This document shows positions 25,170-35,800 of a DNA stretch of 64,000 bases, one piece after another; positions within the stretch are counted from its first letter, which is position 1, and each line of letters starts with the position of its first letter. A program made the position numbers and the translations under genes. Under the pieces are notes generated by a model, which made no database searches, was not told where the DNA came from, and saw only the letters and a list, made by a program, of their open reading frames with translations. This DNA is from Phalacrocorax aristotelis. Its lineage: Eukaryota > Chordata > Aves > Suliformes > Phalacrocoracidae. The stretch covers positions 38,208,067 to 38,272,066 of the forward strand of contig NC_134276.1 of the NCBI RefSeq assembly GCF_949628215.1, read 5' to 3'.

Positions 25170-25800
25170 TGTGTATTAGGTTTGCATGGCAAGGGTTTGG
25201 TAGTGGGGGGGCTACAGGGGTGGTTTCTGTGAGAAGCTGCTAGAAGCTTCCACCATGTCCAGTAGAGCCAGTGCCAGCTGGCTCCAAGATGGACTCACCG
25301 CTGGCCAAGGCTGAGAATCAGTGACAGTGGTAGCGCCTCTAGCATAACATAGTTAAGAAGGAGGGGGAATGGAGGTTTTTACCTCCATGCAACAACACCT
25401 TCAGACAAAGAGAGGAGTGAGAATATGTGAGAAAAAACCCCCCCTGCAATCACCAAAGGCAGTGAAGAAGGAGAGAGGAGGTGCTCCAGGTGGCGGAGCA
25501 GAGATTCCCCTGTGACCCATGCTGAAGACCATGGTGAAGCAGGCTGTCCCTCTGCAGCCCATGGAGGTTAACAGTGGAGCAGATATCCACCTGCAGCCTG
25601 TGAAGGACCCCGTGCTGGAGCAGGTGGATGCCTGAAGGAGGCTGTGACCCTGTGGGAAGCACACACTGGAGCAGTCTGTTCCTGAAGGACTGCACCCCAT
25701 GGAAGGGACCCATGGTGGAAGCTGTTCATGAAGAACTGCAGCCCATGAGAAGGACTCATGCTGGAGAAGTTCGTGGAGAACTGTCTCCCATGGGGAACAC
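25170..25800 (+). mobile_element. Truncated avian ERV LTR (5' part)
   Basis: The 5' end begins TGTGTATTAGGTTTGCATGG, followed by a GGGGGGGCTACAGGGGTGG segment, a GAGAAGCTGCTAGAAGCTTCC segment and CCAGCTGGCTCCAAGATGG. This is the start of a widespread bird ERV LTR type and resembles the LTR at 44244-44793. The body contains a ladder of about 40-50-bp imperfect repeats from 25575 onward. The 3' part with poly(A) signal and CA terminus is missing, so the copy stops near 25800. No retroviral gene is adjacent. Open frames in every phase here are by-products of the repeats. Confidence 0.8.
25575..25800 (+). repeat. Internal imperfect tandem repeats in LTR
   Basis: Repeat units begin with TGGAGCAG or TGGAAG/TGGAGAAG at 25575, 25616, 25667, 25716 and 25762, giving spacings of 41, 51, 49 and 46 bp. 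The last unit is cut at 25800. Each unit ends with a CATGG/GTGGAAG-type segment before the next start. Such ladders are a feature of this LTR's U3-like part. Confidence 0.75.
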
Positions 25801-26026
25801 TAATATTTTGGTTTGTTATTATTTTTCTGCTGGCAAGCATTATCCACCCAATTTTGTTATGCCAATTCAGTCACAAACTTGATTGTGTATCTAGCTTTCC
25901 ATTGTCTCCTGTTTACTTCAATTAGGATACAGCAACTGAACTGTTCTGGGGAATGATTTAGCATTCTCCTCTATGGACTGTATGAAGTATCCTGATCTCC
26001 CCATATTTTTAGTGCAGTCTGTTTAT

Positions 26027-26556
26027 GGAATCATAGTATCATAGAATCATAGAATGGTTTGGGTTGGAAGGCACCTCTAAAGGTCATCTAGTCCAAGCCC
26101 CCAGCAGTGAGCAGGAACATCTTCAACTAGATCAGGTTGCTCAGAGCCCCGTCCAACATGACCTTGAATCTTTCCAGGGATGGGGCACCCACAACCTGTC
26201 TGGACAACCTGTGCCAATGTTTCACCACCTTCATTATAAAAAAAAAAGTCTTCCTTAAATCTAGCCGAAATCTTCCCTCCTTTAGTTTAAAACCATTACC
26301 CCTTGTCCTATTGCTACTGAAAATTCTGTCCCCATCTTTCTTATAAACCCCCTTTAAGTACTGAAAGGCCTCAGTAAGGGCTCCCCAGAGCCTTCTCTTC
26401 TCCAGGCTGAACAACCCCAACTCTCTCAGCCTTTCTTCATAGAAGAGGTGTTCCAGCCCTCTGATCTTGTTCACAGCCTTCCTCTGGACTCGCTCCAACA
26501 GGTCACTGTACTGAGGACTCCAGAGGTGGATGCAGTACTCCATGTGGGGTTTGCCT
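26027..26556 (-). mobile_element. 5'-truncated CR1 LINE
   Basis: The plus strand starts with the inverted tail GGAATCATAGTATCATAG and the GGTTTGGGTTGGAAGGC segment. The inverted ORF2 C-terminal region runs to the PHMEYC box near 26535-26552. On the minus strand about 140 codons remain open (26127-26552), from PHMEYCIHLWSPQY through KIRGLEHLFYEERLRELGLFSLEKRRL to LSRQVVGAPSLERFKVMLDGALSNLI. That is less decayed than the other CR1 copies here. The RT core is absent. Confidence 0.93.
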
Positions 26557-27514
26557 CCTTTCACTATCCTCTGTTAAATGCAAATACACTCCTAAAGGTA
26601 ACATACTCCTTTCCCATCTGGTCATTAAACAACAGCCTACAGATGAGAAAGCCAGTAGTCCAGTGCCACCTCCAAAAGCCTGCTCTGTTTTCACCTGAAA
26701 CACAATTCCTGTCAGGGACAATAGGCACATGCAAGTTTTTCCACCCATGCTCTAGTTCCTTGCAGTCACTTTTGGTCTGGCATGGTCACTCCTGTCATGA
26801 TTATTAAAACCATATGAATGAGAAGCATAGGATAGCAGTTGGTGCTAACTTCCACTGGATGCCATGGCTGGTTGATGGATACGTTCCTCTGTTGCCCTTA
26901 GGAAAGAGGCAGCAATCATCACCACTGCTCTTTTGCTTTTTTCTGGAAATGATGATGAATTGCTGAGCCTTTGGAGTGTGTGGCTCTTCCTACACTGCCA
27001 GTGAGGCTGGCACTATACCTGCAACACAAGAATTAGGGCCAGCACATGGTGTCGGTAGGAGTCAGGTTCAAAATAAACAAAACGAGATGCAGTGGGGGAA
27101 TAAAAGGGCTGAGTTCCTTGCCAACGGACGCTGTGTACAAGTACAAGACGCTGTTTACATGACTGGACAAACAGCAGAAAGAGAGATCAGCTGGGTGCTA
27201 GACATGTTTACAGAACTGAATCGTTTCCATAGTACATAACCCTCCTTGCAACAGAGTATGTAGCCTGCTAGACACAGGTTAAGTCCCTGCGTTCCCCTCC
27301 AGGGACCAGGGATGGTTTGTTCTTGTTGCTATGTTCCTTTAAGAGTCTTCCAGTTGTGTCTGGAAAATTTCATGGGTTTTTTGTGAGCTGCTGGAATAAA
27401 GGTTTTCTGCCTTCAGTAATACAAAGACCTTTGCTTTGTCTCATTGCTTTTTTGTCTTGATGTCATATGTCTGTGGCAGTCTTGGAGGATTTTGCATTTT
27501 ACTTTTTGCATTAT

Positions 27515-27543
27515 TAAAAACAAACAAACAAACAAACAAACAA
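27515..27543. repeat. (AAAC)n microsatellite
   Basis: AAAAACAAAC followed by repeated AAAC units, about six to seven copies, preceded by TTATT. It may mark the poly(A) end of an old retrotransposed sequence, but no body was identified upstream. Confidence 0.9.
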
Positions 27544-30313
27544 CTGACATATCTACACTAGGTATTTTGCTATCTGGTAGCAGCTGCACCTTTCAGAAGC
27601 CCCCTGCACAAAAGTGACACTCTTCAGCCTTTTGGAACATGACACTAGACAATCCCCCCTTGCTCTTCCTGAGACAGTGCAAATCTGCCACAAAGCCAGA
27701 GGCTTTCGGTGTGTTGCTGTACCGATGATCTACGAAGCATCTTGAAATACTGTGGCAGGGGATTATGCAGTTCTGCATGTCGATATAATTAGGTGAGATA
27801 AAGGTGAAACTGGGAGGCCGGTATTCTGAGATGTCCTTGTTTCTGCAAGCTTAAGTAATTTGTCCTGTTATGTTCACAGGGTTTTCTGAGATAAAGTCTC
27901 TAAGAAAACACAGATAGCAAGTCCTTTGCAATGTAACACTTAAGCTGTATTTTCTTTTTACTTTTATAAAGAACCTAGAGTCATGTTATAAACCTGCAAG
28001 ATGCAGTTTAAGGAGTTGTTCTTGTCATCAAAAGCCTGAGGTGAAAATACAGACTTGCATTTTACATTTCATATACATATTATTTTTAAGAGACAATTTT
28101 CATAGGTGTAGAATACGAGATGGCAAACAAGTTTTACAGGTGGGGTGCAGGTGCAAAGCCGAGAAATTTGCAGAAGTTGCTTATTACAACTATAACCCAG
28201 GCCACGAATAGCTGCTGTACCAGATAAAGGCTGATTCAAGGCACAGACACACACACAGGAGGAAGAGCAAAAGAAGGCACCTTCTTGCCATGTGTTTTCT
28301 TCAAAGTTTATGCTGCTGTTTTCTTCAACCTGCAGCGCCTGCTGCTTTGTTGATGGATTGGTTTTAAGTGAATTGTTTTGCCATTGGCTTGATGAGTGAA
28401 TATTACTGGACGGGTCGAAAGCGGGCATTTCATTTCAAAAGCTAAACTGAGCAGAAAATCCATGAGACAACAGACAACACCAGAGCACTAAGGTCCAGAT
28501 TAAAATGTACTTTCTATTGGATCGTGGTTAGGGCTTCAGCCCTGGGTTGTATATCCAGAACATTGTCAACTGCAAGGCAGACAGAAGAGCCCTGGGGAAG
28601 AGAATTGTCCAGGTATTATTTTTTTGTAAGGTTCTTGAAGGAAAAAGAGTTGTGCTAATACCATTCAAGGAGAACTATTCTGGCAAGAGGACTCGCTCTG
28701 TTCACCTCCTCCTTTTGAGAGTGGGACAGACAAGTCTGGCAAGAAGGAATAAAGCACGTGAAGTTCATGACACGATGCTGAGCAGAGGCATCATCTTCCC
28801 TTTATTCTAGATCTAGGTAAAACACTGATTTCTCTAATCATTTGCAAATGTTCAGATTCATCTGCCCACATCCAAGCTGGTCCCCTCAGGCTGTCTTCCT
28901 CGTCAAAGGAGGGAACAGGCATGGCTGCAGACCGGTTTCTCGCTTCCCAACATATGCAGTCAAAAGGGTTCAAATTGGTCTGTTCTATGTAGGAGAAAAG
29001 CCAGTATGGATGATGAAGAAAAGCCGGGATGAATGATAATCTCTGTTGGGTATTTTTATATCAGCAACATTGGAAACATTGGAAGCCCGCACAAGAGACT
29101 GTGTATTGTTCGAGCAAAGGAGAGCTTCCTTTCATTTCATTGCAAGAGCAATTTGTGTAAAAAGCATTTTGCTCTCCATTATGGCTGGATTGTGTGCAGG
29201 GACCCCAGGTTTCAGTGGCAGTGCCCTCCTGCAGCCCTCAGTCTGACGTTGCTAACAATAAGCATCTTCTTTCATGCATGACATCTCCCAGAGAAGCACA
29301 GAGAGGTGTCATATCACAGACTTCTGGGCCTCATTTTTATATAATTAACTGGTTTGCCACCTGAAATGTCGTAATTAAGCTTTCATGTGTAAAGCAGGAA
29401 CATATGCCACTGTCAAACGAATGTGAATGAGACAAGTCAGGCATTCCACATTAATTTAACTTTACTGTGATTAACTTTCTTCCACATGTTAGTGGTGACC
29501 ATACGCACAAACTACTGGTCGCGACTTTCGCTTGCAAACAAACTGGACAGGTTTCTTGATAAGGTTATGTATGGTGCCATGCACTAACAACTTGACATAC
29601 GTTAAAGGTAGGAGTTAGTTCTGTCCAGCATGACTAACCTCAGTGATACAGAGAAAACTTCACGCAGTGATTTCTTACTCCTAGTCAGTAACATACATCT
29701 GAGTTAGCACTGGATGGGCAGAAGATATGTGCTAACGTACTTTGTTTTTATAAGAATGCTAGAACTGCGCAGGGTGTGGATTTCATGTTCACAAAGTATC
29801 TGACCATAACACAACTCTACAAGGGGTATGGCATGGGCTGAGGCATTGGCCCATGATCACCCACACTATATATTTGTTAAACTGTTCCTGACACAAGTGT
29901 GACCCATGCCAACGTGCCCATGCGCAGTTTGTGGGGCGACACAATAGGCAACACGGAAACCATGTGTTCTGGACACGGCCTTCAAAACTGCTTGCATGTG
30001 GCTTTGTCCCTCAGTTGGTTCAGTCACTAACAGGAATGCTGCCTTGCAGACCATGTGTCTTCTGTTAAGTGTACTTAATGGCTGTGCCTCATTTAAGGAG
30101 AATAAAAACTGTACACAAGACCCATCCTGACTCTTGCTTGCCATCCTTTCTTTTCTTTCCTTGAGAAACCACTGTGATGGCAACACATGTCTGTTATGTG
30201 AAATCTGATTGCCGGATCATTTTTGCTAGTTAAAATTTCAGGCAGGAATTCAACTCTCCTATTCAGCATCATATTTATTGGGCTGGCAACTAGAAAATAA
30301 TAATTATACTTAC

Positions 30314-30510
30314 AAACTGCACAGATTGAAGCTGGAAGCAATGAGACAATAAAGCCCCACAATACCAGCTGTATAGCTGCCTCCAGGCTAGAGCTGCACT
30401 TTGAGTCATCCCATTTAGGAGCTGTCTCCAGCAGTCACTGAAGACAACAGGAGCCTTTGATTTCTTCTCAGTGGGTGCTGGATCAGATTGCTCTAGTCGC
30501 CTTTTAAAGT
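30314..30510 (-). CDS. Candidate internal exon, unknown gene
   Basis: On the minus strand a strong acceptor, a pyrimidine tract ending CCCTTGTTCTTAG, precedes a 197-bp segment. A consensus donor, GTAAGTA, follows it. Only one frame is open across the segment. It enters after one upstream base and leaves in phase 0, encoding 65 residues that begin FKRRLEQSDPAPTEKKSKAP and end FQLQSVQF. The segment is richer in G and C than its flanks. I do not recognise the protein. Acceptor, open frame and donor can coincide by chance in 64 kb, so this is only a candidate. No neighbouring exon was identified. Confidence 0.25.
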
Positions 30511-32709
30511 CTAAGAACAAGGGGGCAAAAGGCAAGTTTCGTAAGCTACACTATATGGATAAAATAATATCACTTTAAGAAGAACCATTACCTCTGGAGG
30601 AACATTAAATCTGCAGGGGGATAAGAGTTCAGGGCACTGCAATTACTACATAATAGTAAAATCTCATCAGCAAGGACAAAGCTGATTTCTGGGGTAAATT
30701 CCTGATGTGCAGCATGGGGGAGATTTGTAAAAAACAAATCCATGGTTGGAAAATGGACATCGTTTAGAAACAAAACAAAAACAATTAACAGTGCAGTTTG
30801 CATGCAAGGTGCTTGTATTTAAGCAGGTATTACAACACTCCTCTAAAACTTTACAGCAGAATGAGATATATCTGCTGTATATAGGGACAATTTTTATTTT
30901 GTACTGGTGCCGTCACACCAATCATTTGGCAAAAAAATTGTCCAAAAGTTGAGTTGGATGAATTGGTTAGTTAGAGCATTACCCGTTCCTTTCTCAAGGC
31001 CAGCCACACAGGGATCAGGCTGTTCTGCCGGGAAAATGTCCTAAGAGGATTATTTTATTTTACCTTTGTCAGCACATTGGAGAGGATTTTACTCAAGTCA
31101 CCTTTGTATATTTTATACATTAGGGCGTGATCCTGGAAGGCTATAGAAACCCTCTGCTTGGGATGATTTTGTGCAGCGTGAGGATGATGAGTACTTGCGA
31201 GGACATGCAGGGGACCTCATAGGATTAGGTCCTTATTTTGGCCATCTGTGTTCATATATTGGACTTCTGTTCTGAGTTAATTCTTTGAGACAAGTTGCTG
31301 AAACTGTGCTAATCAAAGCATCCCAGTAAAAGGTGCAGGATGAACACTGAATCTTCTTTTACCTAATTAAAAGCAACTGTAATTTTATTTTAATATAGAT
31401 TTGTGTATTTAGTATTACAGATATTGGAGAGGGAAAGGGAAGCAATGATCCCACACAGCCTTTCTCAGGAAGGGCTTATTTTGTTCTTGCCTGCTGATTT
31501 TGATGCTCTATCCAGGTGCTATTGAATTAAAACTGTTTATTAGTTTGTGGAAAGATTTACTGTAATGCAGTCCTTCTGAGAAAAAAAAAAAACTTCTCAT
31601 CCCTCTTTGGGGATTTGGTAATCAAGGAATAGAAAATTGTATTCTGGAGCTGAAGTTAATGAGAGAACATTCTGCTCCTCATGGACCGGAGTGTCCCATG
31701 TTCCCTGCAGAGGGGACAGGGAGAGAGCTGGCTCTTCTCCCTTGTCATCCTGAGGCTTTAGCAGTTATCTGTTGCGTGGGTTTGCAGGTTGGAACCTGTT
31801 ACACCTCAAGTGAAAAAAAAAATTCTGCTTCTACTTTAGTTGCTCTTCCCTCTGGTTCTCCACTATGCCAGTGGATTCAAGGATAGACATGAAGATAGGA
31901 CTCCAGTTATCTTGCCGTGATGCGGCAGCACAAAATGGCGAGGAGCCACCAACTACACAGCGGGATCATATTTTTTCCCTAAGCATTTTTAATTCAGTGC
32001 CCAGGCACCTTGGAGATAAATTCATCATCATCAATTCCACTTTCAAAGGAGTGGAAAGCGCTTATCCCATTTTTCATTTCAAACCACTTTTTGTGGTTCC
32101 TCCATCCCAGTGCTTGTCTTTCAGGAGCAGTGGTGATGGGTTGTGCTCCAAGATTCATTACTGAAGAAGTTGTGTGCAAAATTGATGGGTCTTGCATTAT
32201 ACCACCAAGGTGACTTGTTTGACTGGACTGCTTTGCTTTTCTATCCATTAGCAGAAAGTACCCTTCATTAGTAAAAAAATCCAATGAGAAGACTGCATAA
32301 TTGCCATTTCTGTCTTACTTAATGGAAAGAATCTTGTCACACCGCATGTTTTCAACTATGTGCAACAACCTTCACATTAAAATGCAACAAATTAAGCAGA
32401 GCTTTTACAATAGCCTTTTCTTTTTTTTTGCTAACGGTTATAGACTGCAAAGTTTATATGGCTTGCTCTGGAGTGAAAATTTCAGTTAGAGGTTGAACTA
32501 TATATAACAAAGAAGCCTAAATAATTGAGATCTCCTTCTGAATGTGTAGCTTGCACGGAGTCACCATGCTGGGAGAGTTGCTGTAATAGCTGTCTTTAGG
32601 TGTCATCAGGAGTATGCGCACATTCTGCTGCCATTCTGACAGCTGAACATCCCAGAAGACAGTCTTTTTTAAATTATACTTAATGTGTGGCTGTAGAACG
32701 GTGGGGTTT

Positions 32710-32822
32710 GTGATCCTGTGATTTGAGCCCACGCTTGCTGACCATGGCCCTTGTGTCTTTCTCCAGTCTGAGACACTAGGAGGGCGCACTGCCATCTGCG
32801 CTACCTCCTCAGCCACTGTGGC
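32710..32822 (-). other. tRNA-like segment (SINE head or tRNA pseudogene)
   Basis: Read on the minus strand, GTAGCGCAGATGGCAG at 32789-32804 resembles a tRNA box A/D-arm, with GCGC on both sides of the loop. GGGCTCAAATCACA at 32717-32730 resembles box B/T-arm. Between them lies a perfect 6-bp stem, GTGTCT/AGACAC. The box spacing of about 73 bases is too long for a normal tRNA, and the T-stem and acceptor stem do not close. It is therefore more likely a tRNA-derived SINE head or decayed pseudogene than a working tRNA gene. Confidence 0.35.
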
Positions 32823-32829
32823 TACCGAG

Positions 32830-35800
32830 CGCGGTATTGTCCAGCACGGCAGTAGAGAGGTATGATCGTTACGTGGACTCCTCTCTCTTCTCATGCTCTT
32901 CGTTTAGCTATCAAAGTTAATGGGAGCAGGGCTGATGCTTGGATTTAAGACAAAAATATTCTTACGTTTTATGGGGGCTCATATTTATCTCTGTCAGACT
33001 TCCTTCCCTTTATTCATTCGAGGGCTTTGAGAACTAACAGCCCAACAGCATTGCTATTCTCAGGATATTCTGATATATGTCTTTGAATAGACAAGACACC
33101 TGTGGCCATACCAACTCTGGATCACCCACCATCATTTCCTTTATGACCTTTAAAGATGTCAGATGAGACTGGTTTTTTTCCTTTCCCCCAGTTGCTGCAT
33201 TCTGCACTAGATGCAATTTCAGGTCCCAGAAGTGAAATCAGGCAGCACATTAATCAACTCTGCTTCCAGTCTCTGCACTTCTGTCTTTCCACAGTTTATT
33301 TTTCTGGCTAATATAACACAGATTTAAAAATAGGGGTATGTTACCCACTCAAAATACATAAAGTTCTGGTACCAGCAGTGGAACAATCTCATTTAGATGA
33401 AAGGAACTATTTTCTTTTGGTGGATTGAAATACCTTATCTGCCTCTGTTTGGATTACATTCAAGTGTTATGCCTCCTACAGTGTACAGGACTGATATTGC
33501 ATGCAAGTCATCTGCTCAGTGTATTTTTGGTATGTTGTTGGAAAATGTTACCTTTAATAATTCTTCACTGTATGCTGTTGCATGGATCACAAAAAAAAAA
33601 AAACCCAAACCAAAAAGCTTCATGACTGACATAGAAGTACAGAAGGGTTTGAAAAGTGCTCAGCTGACACAGGAAACTTAATGGCTATCTCTGTAACTGG
33701 GTGGGAAAACTGTGTCCGGACCACTGTTTGCTTATTCTTCACTGGCGTCAGTGACCAGAATGCTCTACCAGCATGGTTTTACAGCGAGATGTGTCGCCCT
33801 GATCTGGACACTGTCCTTCAGGTAAAACACACAGTAGCGCAATGTAGGAAGGGTGCTTGGAAAGGAAGAAAATGTGCTTGCTTCATGCGGCAGAAGAATT
33901 TAAAACAAATTGGTTAATTAGTGGCATAGTTAATTTAATAGCAGATACAACTTTAGAATTTCTTACGTATAGTAACGTTGGCGTAAAATTAGACTGAAAA
34001 CTCATAAAATCTGGAATTCATTTAATTCTTTTTACTTCATAAACCAGACAAGCAGTTCCTCAAACTTCTGTTATTTTTCTGCCGCAGTTCCATTGTGCAA
34101 AACTCACATATCACTTTTAAAAAAAAAAAAAAACAGAAAATGGTATGGTAACACTTTATTTTGTTCTGGAGAAAACAACATTGTCATGTAATTGCTTTTT
34201 TCCTGAGCTCTTTCACTTGACCCTGGTTGCTTATTATAATGTTTTAGGTGCCATAGCTTCAGGTTTATCGACCCCTGCTTGTTGCCCATTTGTTTTATAG
34301 TTACCGAGTATTGTAAGGCTTGGAAAGATTAGTGTAAAAATTATAATTTGGTCCTGTTCATTAGAAACGGAGGTGGAAAAAGTGTTAGCAGTAAACGTTG
34401 TCTTTTTCAGCTTTCATTATAAAAGCCTAAAGGGCCGCAGCACCTCAAGCTGCTCCGCGTTAACTCATTCAGTCCTGGAAAGTGCGACTTTGGACGGGCC
34501 AGGCTGAGGATTAGTCACATGAGGTAGAGCAAGGAAAACTCTGTTGGAGGAAAGCTGTTTATAACAACTGCATCTGAGATTAATTTTTTTTTTTTCAACA
34601 TGTGGTCTTTTTAGTCTCCTAAGCAGTAGCACTGCCGTAACTAAAGGAGAACCAGAAGCAACTGTGATTTTTTCAGGTTGCTGGTCCATGCTCCTTTAAC
34701 AAAGTGCCTGATCCGGAGCGCCTGCAGCCACCGCCTCCTGGTGCTGTTGTAAGGTTTTGTAATGAAGCTGCTACTATCACTTTGCCTTCTGGGTTTACAC
34801 AGACTAGTGCATTACCTACAGTCCGTAAGCCAGGTGTCAGGCTTGGCTGCATGCTGCTGGTCGCAAACATTCACATCTTGGTAAGGTCAAAACATTAGAA
34901 TATCACACCTGAATTTTGACCGCCGCCATGACTAATACAGTGTAGATATAAAGTAAAAATTGAGGTAGTAATCAAAATTCTTTTGCTGAGTGAAATGAAG
35001 TGTCATCCAAAATGAATGTGAAGAATCAAAAAGATGTGTTAGACCTTTACAGTTTTACTGGTAAGAAAAGCCATGGGTGTTTGCGCCTTCTGTCTGCTGC
35101 TCAGGTGGAGAAGGAGCAGTGGAATGTACCTCGCAAGATTACTTCAAATGCTTTTATCTGAACAGTCATGTTTGAAGAAATATGGAAGCTTTTTTTATAA
35201 GGATTTAATTTTCAGGTGTGAATTACAGAAAGAGAGGGTTTTGCACAGTATGTGAAACCTCCTTCAATTTCCAACACAAGTGGTATACAGCTCAATCCCT
35301 TGGTTCAAGGAACAGACTTGATACTTACTAAAAAATGGCTTGCTAAAAATACCCAGCACACACCATTAAAGGTCTACCCTAAGTATTTTTAGACTGAATT
35401 AACTTTAAATTTTAAATTGAATAAACGAATTATCTTTTAAATTTAATCAAAGCAATTTACATCATATAACTTAGAAGCTGAGTTTGATACTTTAATACAA
35501 ACATAAAAGCGTAGGAACAGAATGCAGACGTAATACCTTCAAAGTCATTTTTACCTGAACTCATTAGCCAACGCAAGCATTTTTTTTCTATCAAAAAATG
35601 TCCTGTGCATTTGTTTGTTTCGAAGGGAAGTTAAAGAAACATGAAGCGTAGAAAGAGAACTTCCTGTGTACTTCAACCGGACTGTGTATCTGAGTCATAG
35701 AATCATAGAAATTAAGGTTGGAAAAGACCTCTAATGATTCTGTGATTCAAATACACAGTCCAGTTGACTGTGTATTTGAACTGTGAACACATTAAATTAT

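Larger units (their letters stand above)
26557..32700. other. Mostly unique DNA
   Basis: A stretch at 26820-27440 ends in an AATAAAGG motif near 27395 followed by T-rich sequence. It could be an old LTR or retrocopy tail but is not firmly recognisable. A short (AC) patch lies at 28244-28258. The block around 29330-29480 is repeat-free with ATTA-type cores. One exon candidate lies at 30314-30510. An A-run lies at 31581-31593. Confidence 0.4.

Noticed and set aside
28791..29036. Open frames on both strands near 28.9 kb
   Set aside because: No splice structure or motif distinguishes either strand.
32517..32894. 125-codon minus-strand frame
   Set aside because: It overlaps the tRNA-like segment and lacks protein motifs; more likely a by-product of that sequence.
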